A stretch of DNA of 64,000 nucleotides from Acidobacteriaceae bacterium (GCA_019240475.1 JAFAYI010000024.1:310001-374000), one strand, 5' to 3'. Shown: positions 35,614 to 44,930, numbered from the stretch's first letter. Numbers and translations are program-made. Notes: generated from the letters alone by a model not told the origin.

Positions 35614-35662
35614 CATGCCCCCGCGCTTCTCCACGCTCGCCCTTCGCCGCGCGTCTTAAGGC

Positions 35663-37318
35663 TTGAAACTCCGCATCGCTACTTACGTCGGGGGCTGCTT
35701 GATCGCCGCTGCCGCCTGCGTCTTCGCCTCCGACCCCGTCGCCGCCCGCCTCGCCCGCGAAGCCCATCAGGCCCAGCTCGATAACCAAATTGTTCGCGCC
35801 TGGCTGCTCTACTCCGAAGCCGCCGCCCGCGACCCCTCCAATCCCTCCTATCGCGCCAATCGCGACTCCCTCGCCCCCGCCGCCCACCTGCTCTCTCAGG
35901 CCGATATCGAAACAGCCAATGTCTCGGCCGACATCAAAGCAGCCGAAAAGGACGCCGCCGCCCAAACTCGCGATGCCCACTCCTCCAACGCCGAGCCTCC
36001 CATCGAGTTCGCCTCCGAAAAAGAGTGGAACCGCGACCCCGGCCTCCAGCCGCTTCCCCGCGTTCAGCCAACCGCCTCCCCCGGCACATTTAACCTCACC
36101 GGCGACACCAAGCGCCTCTTCGAACAAGTCACCGCCGCCTTCGGAGTCCGCGTCATCTTCGATCCCGAACTACAGCCCGAGCGCAACATCCGCTTTGAAA
36201 TCGACCACGCCGATTTCCGCACTGTCCTCGAAGGCCTCACCGCCGTCACCCACACCTTCGTCTATCCCGTCTCGCCACACGAAATCGTCGTCGCGCAAGA
36301 CACCGAGCCCAAGCGCGACGAACTTGAGCCCATCGTCCTCCTTACCTTCCCCTTGCCCGACGCCCGCGATCAAAAGGATCTGATCGAAGCCGCCAACGCC
36401 GTGCGCGGCATTCTCAACCTCCGCACCATCGGTTGGGATAGCGAGAGCCGCACCGTCATGGTCCGCGACCGCGCCACTCGCGCCCGCGTCGCCCGTTCTC
36501 TCCTCGAAGCCCTGCTGCTGCCCCGCGCCCAAGTCTCCCTCGAACTCCAATTCCTCACCATCGATACCGACAAGACCTATCACTACGGCGCGTCGCTCCC
36601 GACTTCTTTTCAGTTAATCGACTTCGGCCACATCGGAGGCTTTCAAAACATCCTTCAAAGCGCCTCGACCGCCGCTAACTTTCTGGCCTTCGGCGGCGGC
36701 GCAACCCTGTTCGGCTTCGGCATCTCCGACGCCACTTTCTTCGCCACTTACTCCAACTCCTACACGAGCGTCTTCTACGACGCGACCGTGGTCGTCGCCG
36801 ACGGCCAAACCGCCAACTTCCACGTCGGCGACAAATATCCCATCCCGCAAAGCCTCTACACCGGCGCCCAATTGAGCACGCCGTCCATCTACAACCCCGT
36901 CGGTCAATTCACCCAGGAAGACCTCGGCCTGCTCCTCAAGCTCACCCCGCGCTTCCACGGCGACGGCGACATGTCCATCGATGTCGAAGCCGATTTCAAA
37001 TCCCTCGGAACCCAGACCATCGATACTGTCCCCGAAGTCAACGAGCGCGAATTCAAAGGCGCCGTGACTTTGCGCGAGGGCCAGCTCGCCGTCCTCGCCG
37101 GCATGGACACCAGTTCCGACAGCCGCGCCAAGAACGGCCTCGCCGGCGTTTCGAGCATCCCCGGCCTCGATCAGATCCTTGCCGAAAACACTCGCGAGAA
37201 GCAGACCAGCCGTACTCTTATCGTCCTCAAGCCCACCATCACGCGCCTGCCCCTCTCGCCAACCGTTAGCCCCCAATTCCTGCTCGGCCCTCAACGCGGC
37301 GAGCGCGTGGTACTCTAA
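35663..37318 (+). CDS. Secretin-family outer-membrane protein (type II secretion/type IV pilus-like), orphan
   Basis: A 551-residue exported protein. A signal peptide (YVGGCLIAAAACVFA) is followed by a TPR-like segment (REAHQAQLDNQIVRAWLLYS), an N0/STN-like domain (about 135-230, TFNLTGDTKRLFEQVTAAFG, VRVIFDPELQPERNIRFEID), an N1-type domain (about 235-290) and the secretin domain from about 290: QVSLELQFLTIDTDKTYHYG, DGQTANFHVGDKYPIPQSL, EDLGLLLKLTPRFHGDGDMS, EREFKGAVTLREGQLAVLAG and TLIVLKPTITRLP. It is GspD/PilQ-like, but the segment of the barrel is short and no other secretion genes are adjacent. The start is TTG with AAGG one base before it; the exact start is uncertain. Confidence 0.85.
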   Translation: MKLRIATYVGGCLIAAAACVFASDPVAARLAREAHQAQLDNQIVRAWLLYSEAAARDPSNPSYRANRDSLAPAAHLLSQADIETANVSADIKAAEKDAAAQTRDAHSSNAEPPIEFASEKEWNRDPGLQPLPRVQPTASPGTFNLTGDTKRLFEQVTAAFGVRVIFDPELQPERNIRFEIDHADFRTVLEGLTAVTHTFVYPVSPHEIVVAQDTEPKRDELEPIVLLTFPLPDARDQKDLIEAANAVRGILNLRTIGWDSESRTVMVRDRATRARVARSLLEALLLPRAQVSLELQFLTIDTDKTYHYGASLPTSFQLIDFGHIGGFQNILQSASTAANFLAFGGGATLFGFGISDATFFATYSNSYTSVFYDATVVVADGQTANFHVGDKYPIPQSLYTGAQLSTPSIYNPVGQFTQEDLGLLLKLTPRFHGDGDMSIDVEADFKSLGTQTIDTVPEVNEREFKGAVTLREGQLAVLAGMDTSSDSRAKNGLAGVSSIPGLDQILAENTREKQTSRTLIVLKPTITRLPLSPTVSPQFLLGPQRGERVVL

Positions 37319-37362
37319 GCACTCGACGAGCGCATTCGATTTACATCACCGCCGCCCGAGCC

Positions 37363-37417
37363 ATCATGCTACTTGATCATGCTACCGGCCTGAAGTAGCA
37401 TGATTAAGTAGCATGAC
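37363..37417. promoter_or_regulatory. Four-site inverted repeat (operator candidate) overlapping the start of the AlbA_2 gene
   Basis: The ten-mer ATCATGCTAC occurs at 37363-37372 and 37376-37385, and in reverse orientation at 37395-37404 and 37408-37417 (last base changed). Within each arm the copies are spaced exactly 13 bases; the arms are separated by 9 bases and pair over 21 positions with one mismatch. The ATG of the downstream gene (37413) lies inside the last copy. As DNA it looks like an operator for a protein binding as a dimer of dimers; as RNA it would form a strong hairpin hiding the start codon. Confidence 0.8.
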
Positions 37418-38927
37418 TGAATTGGAAATCCGCAACATTCTGGTCCAACTTCGAAAAGTCCGGGTCGATCTGACCCACGTCGAAGCGAAAGCTGCGGAAA
37501 CGGAACTTCCCAAGCGCCTTTGGGAAACTATATCCGCCTTCTCGAACACTCGAGGCGGCGGGACGATAATCCTCGGTATTTCTGAAGAAGCGAACTTCGC
37601 CATCACCGGCGTGAGACACGCTAGCAAGATTCAACAGGGTTTTGCAAACATTTGCAGCAGCATGGAGCCCGCCGTTCGTCCTCACATCGAGATACACGAG
37701 ATCGAAGGCAAACACATCGTCACGGCGCAAATTGCCGAGCTTCCAATCGCCTTAAAACCGTGCTATCACCCCAGCGCAGGCCTCACCAATGGAGCTTTCA
37801 TTCGAGTAGCGGACGGAGACAGAAAGCTCAGTCACTATGAAGTACAGATGCTGCTCTCTGCGCGAGGTCAGCCCAAAGAGGACGAAGAGCCGGTTCCTGG
37901 AACAGGGCTTAACGATCTTCAGCCCCGGCTACTGACAGGGCTCCTCGGTAGATTACGCGCACGTTCAGGCACGCCGTTCAAAAAGCTGAGTAATGATCGA
38001 GTGCTTCGTATCATCAAGGTGCTCGTTCCCCTGGGAAACACGCATGTGTGTTCGCTGGGCGCGCTATTAGCGCTCGGCAAGTATCCGCAGCAAACGCTAC
38101 CGGGATTGGGCTTGACATCCGTCGTTTATCCGGCGGTCGAAGTAGGTGAGCCCGGCCTGAACCAGGAACGATTTCTTGATAACGCACGAATCGAGGGTCC
38201 GATCCCCTTAATGCTAGAGCCGGCCATGCGCGTCCTGCGGCGCAATATGAAACAAAGATCGATTGTTCGAGGGCTCTATCGGGAGGATGTCGATGAGTAC
38301 CCTCTCACCGCAATTCGAGAAGCGCTGATCAATGCTGTTGCACACCGCGATCTGAGCAGTGCCTCAAGAGGAACACCAGTTCAGCTCCAAATGTTTCCGA
38401 ATCGTCTCTCAATCATCAATCCAGGCGGGCTCTTCGGCCCAGTCACGCTGGATCTGCTTGGAAGAGAAGGAATCTCTTCGACCAGGAACTCTACTCTTCT
38501 TAGGCTTCTCGAAGACATCAACCCCATCGGTGAAAAGCGCGCGATTTGTGAGAACCGCGGTTCAGGCGTGGGTGCGATGTTCGCGGCATTACGAGAAGCC
38601 GGATTGCCGGAACCCGATTTCGATGACCGAATATCCTCATTCCGCGTCACTTTTTTAAATACCCCAACCCGCCCCTCTGACTCTCAAAACATAAGACCGC
38701 GACGAGACCGTCGCGATGAGATCCTGGCTCTGCTTGCAAGCCGCGGCGAACTTTCACGAGGACAGATCAGTGAGGAACTTGGCCTCGGCGATGCCGGAAC
38801 ACGGAAGTGGCTAACAACCTTGCGGGATGAGGGAAAAGTTGAAATCACGACTCAGCAAACGAGATCTAAGAACGCGCGATATAGAACCGTATCCAGTCGG
38901 AGGCCACGACCACGCAAGTTGAAATAG
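37413..38927 (+). CDS. ATP-binding protein with Schlafen AlbA_2 domain and C-terminal winged helix
   Basis: A 504-residue protein. The AlbA_2 (Schlafen-type) domain fills about residues 20-150: HVEAKAAETELPKRLWETIS, AFSNTRGGGTIILGISEEAN. A GHKL-like ATPase part follows (YPLTAIREALINAVAHRDLS, VQLQMFPNRLSIINPGGLFG, CENRGSGVGAMFAALREAGL), and the last 80 residues form a winged helix (RRDEILALLASRGELSRGQI). Proteins of this plan are annotated as putative transcriptional regulators or RecG-like helicases, but no helicase motifs are present. The gene is visibly less GC-rich than its neighbours and uses different codons, a sign of transfer. Its start codon is embedded in the four-site inverted repeat, so it probably regulates itself; a defence or mobile-element role is possible but unproven. 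Confidence 0.88.
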   Translation: MTELEIRNILVQLRKVRVDLTHVEAKAAETELPKRLWETISAFSNTRGGGTIILGISEEANFAITGVRHASKIQQGFANICSSMEPAVRPHIEIHEIEGKHIVTAQIAELPIALKPCYHPSAGLTNGAFIRVADGDRKLSHYEVQMLLSARGQPKEDEEPVPGTGLNDLQPRLLTGLLGRLRARSGTPFKKLSNDRVLRIIKVLVPLGNTHVCSLGALLALGKYPQQTLPGLGLTSVVYPAVEVGEPGLNQERFLDNARIEGPIPLMLEPAMRVLRRNMKQRSIVRGLYREDVDEYPLTAIREALINAVAHRDLSSASRGTPVQLQMFPNRLSIINPGGLFGPVTLDLLGREGISSTRNSTLLRLLEDINPIGEKRAICENRGSGVGAMFAALREAGLPEPDFDDRISSFRVTFLNTPTRPSDSQNIRPRRDRRDEILALLASRGELSRGQISEELGLGDAGTRKWLTTLRDEGKVEITTQQTRSKNARYRTVSSRRPRPRKLK

Positions 38928-38943
38928 CCCGTCACTCACCTCC

Positions 38944-40047
38944 TCACATCACCCGCCGCCCCGTCACCCCCACGCCGTACCCCGCCGCCCACTCCAACTC
39001 CCGCCGGAACGCCCCCAAAGCGATCGTATTCAGCAACGCCTGCACCGTCGCCAGTTCCACGTCCTGCTTGCGCATCACCCAGTCGTAGCGTGCCTCTTCC
39101 ATCGGCACGAACTCCAACCCAAACGCCCGCGCCGCCGCTTCCGTCGCCACGCAGCAATCCGCCGCGCCCGCCTTCACCTCCTGCGCCGCCGCCAGGTGCC
39201 CCGCCGCCAATCGTTCGTAACCGCGCACTTGTTTCGGCTTCAACTGCAACCGAGCCATATGGGTATCCAATATGACCCGGCTTCCCGCGCCCGCTTCCCG
39301 ATTGACGAACGTGACATCCTTGCGCGCCAGATCCTCTACGCCCCGAATCTTCTTCGGATTCCCGCTCGCCGTAACCAGCCCCTCCCGCCACATCGCGAAC
39401 GAAACCACGGCAACCGAGTCCCGCCCGAACATCCGCGTCACTGCCGCCACGTTCGATTCGCCCGTCCTCGCATCCCGCAGATGCGTCCCCGCAATGTGTA
39501 CGCGCCCCTTCTTCAACAGCGCCAGCGATCGCGAGCTGTTCTCATGGACCAAGACCAGTTCCACGCCCGCCGCCCGCGCGCGATGCGCCAGCAACCCCAT
39601 CGCCGGGTCGCAGCCCGCCACCAGCAGCCGATTCTCCATCTCGCTCGCTTCCCGATGCAGCCGCACTCGCGCCCTGCCGCCCGCCGCGGCGCCCAACATC
39701 ACCCCATCGCTCACGGGCAAATAAGCGCCCACCGGCCGCGCCGCCGCCGCCATCAACCCCCTGCCCACCCGGCACAATTCGACCGGCTGCCCGGCCGCGA
39801 TCCCTTCCGCTCCAATCAATGTCGCGCTCACCGGCCGTTCTCCCGGCTGCGCCCCATCCTCCGACAAACGGAACAATTCCTCGAATCGCACGCCCAACGC
39901 TCGCGCCAGCCGCAGCCCCAGCGCCGTGTTCGGAACATACGTCCCCGCCTCGATCGCATAAATCGCCTGCCGGCTCACCCCCGCCGCCCGCGCCAGCGCC
40001 GCCGCCGGCAAGCCGCGTAGTTCCCGCAGTTCGGCCACGCGGTTCAC
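38944..40047 (-). CDS. XRE-family regulator with periplasmic-binding-protein-like (molybdate-type) sensor domain
   Basis: A protein of about 367 residues. The N-terminal helix-turn-helix is NRVAELRELRGLPAAALARA and AGVSRQAIYAIEAGTYVPNT, LGLRLARALGVRFEELFRL. From about residue 140 to 350 a PBP-like domain follows (LLVAGCDPAMGLLAHRARAA, HIAGTHLRDARTGESNVAAV, FVNREAGAGSRVILDTHMAR, CVATEAAARAFGLEFVPMEE), of the type seen in regulators related to molybdate or tungstate metabolism. The effector is unknown. GTG at 40047 fits the usual N-terminus; an in-frame TTG at 40095 would put its start three bases from the divergent TonB receptor ATG. It is a good candidate regulator of that receptor. Confidence 0.87.
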   Translation of the reverse strand: MNRVAELRELRGLPAAALARAAGVSRQAIYAIEAGTYVPNTALGLRLARALGVRFEELFRLSEDGAQPGERPVSATLIGAEGIAAGQPVELCRVGRGLMAAAARPVGAYLPVSDGVMLGAAAGGRARVRLHREASEMENRLLVAGCDPAMGLLAHRARAAGVELVLVHENSSRSLALLKKGRVHIAGTHLRDARTGESNVAAVTRMFGRDSVAVVSFAMWREGLVTASGNPKKIRGVEDLARKDVTFVNREAGAGSRVILDTHMARLQLKPKQVRGYERLAAGHLAAAQEVKAGAADCCVATEAAARAFGLEFVPMEEARYDWVMRKQDVELATVQALLNTIALGAFRRELEWAAGYGVGVTGRRVM

Positions 40048-40097
40048 TATCGTATTCTGTCCTTTAAACACTACACTCTCTTTTATACAGGACAAAC

Positions 40098-43000
40098 ATG
40101 CCCGCCCGCCGCCTGCTACTCGCTCTCTTCTTTACTCCTATTGCCTTCGCGCAAGTCTCCGGCGTCCTCTCCGGAACCGTCGAAGACCAATCCGGCGGCC
40201 GCATCGCCGGCGCTTCCATCACCGCTCGCAACACCGCCATCGGCGCCTTCCGCTCCACTCTCACCGATTCCTCCGGCCGCTATCTTATCCCTTCCCTCCC
40301 CATCGGCGATTATGAAATCCACGTCTCGAAATCGGGCTTCCGCGAATCCGTCCGCGCTGGCGTTCACTTGCTCGTCAATCAGGACGCCACCGTCGATTTC
40401 CGCCTCGCCATCGGTCAACCCACCCAGCAACTCACCGTCACCGCCGACGCCCCCATCGTCGCTCCCTCCACCCAAGACGTCTCCGGCCTCGTCAACCAGC
40501 GCCAGATCGAAAATCTCCCTTTGAACGGCCGCAGCTACGACGAGCTCCTCACCCTCAATCCCGGCGTCGTCAATTTCACCTCGGAGAAGACCGGCGGCGT
40601 CGGCGTCTCCAATTCCACCGCCGGCAACAACTTCGCCGTCTCCGGCAACCGCCCGCAACAAAATCTCTTCTTGTTGAACGGCGTCGAATTCACCGGCGCC
40701 GCCGAAAACAACATGCAGCCCGGCGGCGTCAGCCAACAGCTCCTCGGCGTCGATTCCGTCCAAGAGTTCAACGTCCTGCGAGACAACTACCCCGCCGAAT
40801 ACGGCAAGCGCCCCGGCGCGCAAGTCTTGATCGTCACCACTCCCGGCACGAACGACATGCACGGATCTCTCTACGAGTTCATCCGCAACAACGACCTCGA
40901 CGCCCGCAACTTCTTCGACGGCCGCTCCACTCCCGGCTTCGAGCGCAATCAATTCGGCGCCTCTCTCGGCGGTCCCATCGTTCACGACCAGACCTTCTTA
41001 TTCGGAAACTTCGAGCAGCTCGATCAACATCTCCACCAAACCGGCGTCGATCTCGTGCCCGACACCAACGCCCGCGCCGGCTTTCTGCCCTGCAAGCTTG
41101 CATCGCCCGCGCCCGCCCATTGCCCCGCCTCTGGTCTCGATTTTATCGGCGTCTCGCCTCTCATAAACGCGTGGCCCACGCCCAGCCCCAACGCCCCCGA
41201 CTTCGGCGGCATCTCCGAAGCCTTCAACAATCCCCTCCAAACCATTCGCGACGACTACGGAACCACGCGCCTCGATCAAGTCTTTTCCCCACGCGACTCC
41301 TTCAACTCCGTCTACACCATCGACGACAGCGGCGACTTCACCCCCACCAGCACCAACGCTTATTCGACCGACGTCACCAGCCTCCGCGAGCAAGTCCTAA
41401 GCCTCGCCGAAACACACGTTTTCTCTCCCACGTTACTCAACCAGGCGACTTTCGGCTTCTCCCGCGCCGGTTATTTCTTCACCGGTGAACCGACCCCCGG
41501 CACGCCCGCCACATCGCTTCCTGGCTTCCTGCTCGGCGATCCCGTCGGCGCCATCGTCGTCGGCGGCAGCGCCGCTTCCAATCCCACCGCGCAGCTCAGC
41601 CTCGCCGGCAGCAACAACGGCAGCAATCTCCACATCGCCCGCAATCTCTTCACCTACGAAGACCAGGTCTCCGTCACCCGAGGCCGCCACCAGATCTCCG
41701 CCGGCATCTGGCTCCAGCGCCTGCAATCCAACGAGATCCTCGCCCTCAGCCAATACGGCCAAGCAACCTTCACCAGCCTCCAAACATTTCTGCAAGGAAC
41801 CGTTTCGAGTCTCCTCTACGATCCGTCTCCCACCTCGCTCGACTGGCGATCTTTGTTCGGCGCCTGGCACGCCGAAGACGTCATCCGCATGAGCCCCCGC
41901 TTCACCCTCTCGCTCGGCTTCCGCGATGAGTGGTCCAGCGGCTGGAACGAAGCCCACGGCCGCGCCGCCAACTACACCTATCCCAATGGCGTCATCTCCT
42001 CTACGCCGCGCGTCGCCGATAGCGTCTTCACCGTCAACAACGCGAAATTCCTTCCGCAACCCCGCGCCGGCCTCGCATGGAGTCCGCTCTCCAAGACCGT
42101 CGTCACCGCTGGCTTCGGCATCTTCAACGATCTCCAAGACGCCCTCGGCTATCGCACCGATCAGAACGCGCCCTTCAATCCCACCTACAGCCTTCCCAAT
42201 GCGCTCGTCTCAAAGCTTCCCCTCGATACGGCAGCGCCTCCGCCCAAAACCGCCAAGCCCGTCCCCGGCGGCGTTCAGCCCGACCTCGAAACTCCCACCC
42301 TCATCTCCTGGTCTGCGCGCCTTCAGCAGGAGCTCACCGCTAATACGTCGCTCACCATCGGCTACGTCGGCTCGCACGGCTATCACGAGTTGATCGGAAT
42401 CGATTCGAACGAACCCTTCCCCGTCGTCTGCCCCGCGTCCCCCTGCCCCGCCACTTACTCCAGTAAGTTCCCCTCCGGCATCGCAGGCGCGCCTGTTCCC
42501 GCCGGCGCTTACTATGTCCCTACTTCCACCCGCGCCAATCCCACTCTCGCCAACACCTGGACTTACTTCTCCGAAGGCGATAGCTCCTATCAGGCTCTCC
42601 AACTGGATTTCAACCACCGCCTCAGCTCCGGGCTCGCGCTGCGCGGCGCTTATACTTTCTCGAAGACCATCGACGATGGCGACTCGCTTAACAGCACCAC
42701 CTCCGGCGGCGAGCCCGCCCTCGCCTCCAACCCCTTCAATCTTCGCGCCGATCGCGGCCTCGCCAACTTCGACGTCCGCAACGTCGCCGTCATCAGCGCC
42801 GTCTACGATCTGCCTTTCCACGCCAACCGGCTTGTTAGTAACTGGTCCCTAAACTCAATAGTTACTATACAAGGCGGCTTCCCATTTACTCCGCAATTGA
42901 GTTACAACCCTTCGAACAACGGCGACACGCGCAACCCGGTGCGCCCCTTCGTCAATCCAAATTTCACCGGGCCTGTTATCATCGGGAGCCCGAATAAGTG

Positions 43001-43307
43001 GTTCAATCCCGACGCATTCCTCGCCCCGCCCAATAACAGCGGCTTTTATGGAAACCTCGGCCGCGACACTCTCCCTGGCCCCGGCCTCGCCGCCTGGGAT
43101 CTCTCCGCCCTCAAAGGCATGCGCCTCTCCGAGCAGTTCACCCTTCAATTTCGCGCCGAGTTCTTCAACATCCTCAACCGCGCGAACTTCAACACGCCCA
43201 ACGCCATCGTCTTCACGCCCAGCGGCGTCTCGCCCACCGCCGGCGTCATCACCAGCACGTCCACAACCTCGCGCCAGATTCAATTTGGATTGAAATTGCT
43301 TTGGTGA
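40098..43307 (+). CDS. TonB-dependent receptor, Oar-like
   Basis: A 1069-residue outer-membrane protein. The signal peptide LLLALFFTPIAFAQ is followed by a carboxypeptidase regulatory-like domain (about 22-105, GVLSGTVEDQSGGRIAGASI), a plug (IENLPLNGRSYDELLTLNPG, GVDSVQEFNVLRDNYPAEYG, HGSLYEFIRNNDLDARNFFD) and a barrel ending in TTSRQIQFGLKLLW, with a terminal aromatic residue. It is related to the receptor at 14742-18278. AGGA lies five bases before the ATG. It is divergent from the XRE/PBP-like regulator, which may control it. A short patch around 42830-42900 has clustered rare codons (AGT, CTA, TCA, ATA). The ligand is unknown. Confidence 0.93.
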   Translation: MPARRLLLALFFTPIAFAQVSGVLSGTVEDQSGGRIAGASITARNTAIGAFRSTLTDSSGRYLIPSLPIGDYEIHVSKSGFRESVRAGVHLLVNQDATVDFRLAIGQPTQQLTVTADAPIVAPSTQDVSGLVNQRQIENLPLNGRSYDELLTLNPGVVNFTSEKTGGVGVSNSTAGNNFAVSGNRPQQNLFLLNGVEFTGAAENNMQPGGVSQQLLGVDSVQEFNVLRDNYPAEYGKRPGAQVLIVTTPGTNDMHGSLYEFIRNNDLDARNFFDGRSTPGFERNQFGASLGGPIVHDQTFLFGNFEQLDQHLHQTGVDLVPDTNARAGFLPCKLASPAPAHCPASGLDFIGVSPLINAWPTPSPNAPDFGGISEAFNNPLQTIRDDYGTTRLDQVFSPRDSFNSVYTIDDSGDFTPTSTNAYSTDVTSLREQVLSLAETHVFSPTLLNQATFGFSRAGYFFTGEPTPGTPATSLPGFLLGDPVGAIVVGGSAASNPTAQLSLAGSNNGSNLHIARNLFTYEDQVSVTRGRHQISAGIWLQRLQSNEILALSQYGQATFTSLQTFLQGTVSSLLYDPSPTSLDWRSLFGAWHAEDVIRMSPRFTLSLGFRDEWSSGWNEAHGRAANYTYPNGVISSTPRVADSVFTVNNAKFLPQPRAGLAWSPLSKTVVTAGFGIFNDLQDALGYRTDQNAPFNPTYSLPNALVSKLPLDTAAPPPKTAKPVPGGVQPDLETPTLISWSARLQQELTANTSLTIGYVGSHGYHELIGIDSNEPFPVVCPASPCPATYSSKFPSGIAGAPVPAGAYYVPTSTRANPTLANTWTYFSEGDSSYQALQLDFNHRLSSGLALRGAYTFSKTIDDGDSLNSTTSGGEPALASNPFNLRADRGLANFDVRNVAVISAVYDLPFHANRLVSNWSLNSIVTIQGGFPFTPQLSYNPSNNGDTRNPVRPFVNPNFTGPVIIGSPNKWFNPDAFLAPPNNSGFYGNLGRDTLPGPGLAAWDLSALKGMRLSEQFTLQFRAEFFNILNRANFNTPNAIVFTPSGVSPTAGVITSTSTTSRQIQFGLKLLW

Positions 43308-43322
43308 AAAAGGGGCGGCCGT

Positions 43323-44930
43323 CTATGCGGCTTCCGCCAGCTTGCGCGCGCGCTGCCATTCGAGCTTCCCGCGATACTCCTCATACAGCGTCGTGAGCCC
43401 GGCCCAATAATAACCGCACACAAACAGCAGCAGGAACGGAATCGCAAAGAAATTCAGGCTGTCGATCGCGAAATCGATCATGAACACAAAATAGGTCCCG
43501 ATCGCCAGCTCCACATACGGCAGCCAACCGCTGCGCCGCCTGTACGCCGCCGGTTTCACTTTCACTTTCCCGGTTCCCATCGCATACTTCGGCGTCCTCG
43601 CGAAAGCGCTCTGGATGCCCAACAGCGCCTCCAGCACGCCTTTGCTGTTGCTCACCGTCAGCGCCACCCCCGCCGCCATCAACATCGGCAGGAACGCAAT
43701 CGATTTCCACCAGGTCTTCGGATACAGCTCTCTCTGCGCATAGAGATAAAACGCGGAGATAGACCAGAACGAAGCGACAATCAGCGGCAGATCGATCAGC
43801 ACCATCTGAAACACGCCCATGTAAAACCGCACGATCATCACGGGCAGCATCAGCATCGAAACGGCCAGCATCAACGGATACGAAATGTTCGGCGTCAGGT
43901 GCAAAAACGCCTCGGCTTTCACCCGCAGCGGCAGGTCCGCCTTCAAAATCCTCGGCAGCAATTTTTTCGCGACTTGGGTTAACCCCTTCGCCCACCGCGC
44001 CTGCTGTACCTGAAAACCGTATGTCTCCGCCGGCAGTTCCGACGGGCAATCGACCCCCGGCACATACACAAACCGCCATCCGTTCAACTGCGCCCTGTAG
44101 CTCAAATCCGAATCTTCGGTCAACGTCTCGTGCTGCCACCCGCCGGCATCATCGATCATCGTGCGCCGCAAAACTCCCGCCGTGCCATTGAAGTTGAAAA
44201 ACAGCCCCGACCCGCAGCGCGCCCCGTGCTCCAGCACGAAATGCCCATCGAGCAGCATCGCTTCCACCTGCGTCAGAATGCTGTATTCCTTGTTCAAATA
44301 GCTCCAGCGCGTCTGCACCACTCCCACATCCGCGTCCGTGAAGAAGTGCACCGTCCGCATCAGGAAGTCTGCCGGCGGCAAAAAATCCGCATCGAAGATC
44401 GCAATCAGCTCGCCCGTCGCGGTCTCCAGTCCCTCCTGCAGCGCGCCCGCCTTATACCCGTGCCGGTTGTCGCGATGCCGATACTCGACCGGCATCCCAG
44501 CCGCCCGGTATTCGTTGCACAGCCGTTCGGTATAAGGATGCGTCTCATCCGTCGAATCGTCGAGCACTTGGATCTGCAGCAACTCCCGCGGATACTCCAT
44601 CTTGCTCACTTCTTCGAGCAGCCGCGCCACCACGAACCGCTCGTTATAAAGAGGAAGCTGAATCGTCACCTTCGGCAATTGTTCGAACTGCCTGCGCGCC
44701 CTGCGCTGCAAATTCTTGCGGTACTTCCGATAGCGCCGTATGGTCTCATAGCGGTGCACTCCGTAAATCGACAGGATGAAAAGAATGGCGAAATACGGAA
44801 TCAGCAATGTCCAGTCGAATGGCGATAGCCGGTAAATACCGGAAAAAGTGTCGTCGAAAAGCCCATTCTCAATCCGCGCGCCCAAGCTCGGTTGGCTAAA
44901 CATCAACAGACACAATAGGTGGATGAGCAT
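43323..44930 (-). CDS. Cellulose-synthase-like membrane GT2 glycosyltransferase
   Basis: A 535-residue inner-membrane protein. An N-terminal helix pair (residues about 1-15 and 40-57) precedes a processive GT2 domain: VTIQLPLYNERFVVARLLEE, QVLDDSTDETHP (first Asp), AIFDADFLPPADFL (DxD), GHFVLEHGARCGSGLFFNFN, HETLTEDSDLSYRAQLNGW (TED) and YGFQVQQARWAKGLTQVAKK (QxxRW). Four or more helices complete the channel. The family includes plant CslA-type beta-mannan synthases and bacterial relatives, so a beta-linked glycan product is likely; the sugar is not determinable. It converges with the TonB receptor gene with a 15-base gap. No BcsB-like partner is adjacent. Confidence 0.88.
   Translation of the reverse strand: MLIHLLCLLMFSQPSLGARIENGLFDDTFSGIYRLSPFDWTLLIPYFAILFILSIYGVHRYETIRRYRKYRKNLQRRARRQFEQLPKVTIQLPLYNERFVVARLLEEVSKMEYPRELLQIQVLDDSTDETHPYTERLCNEYRAAGMPVEYRHRDNRHGYKAGALQEGLETATGELIAIFDADFLPPADFLMRTVHFFTDADVGVVQTRWSYLNKEYSILTQVEAMLLDGHFVLEHGARCGSGLFFNFNGTAGVLRRTMIDDAGGWQHETLTEDSDLSYRAQLNGWRFVYVPGVDCPSELPAETYGFQVQQARWAKGLTQVAKKLLPRILKADLPLRVKAEAFLHLTPNISYPLMLAVSMLMLPVMIVRFYMGVFQMVLIDLPLIVASFWSISAFYLYAQRELYPKTWWKSIAFLPMLMAAGVALTVSNSKGVLEALLGIQSAFARTPKYAMGTGKVKVKPAAYRRRSGWLPYVELAIGTYFVFMIDFAIDSLNFFAIPFLLLFVCGYYWAGLTTLYEEYRGKLEWQRARKLAEAA

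Noticed and set aside
37413..38927. RecG-type helicase
   Set aside because: Such proteins are often so named, but no Walker A/B or helicase motifs are visible; AlbA_2 plus a GHKL-like part fits better.
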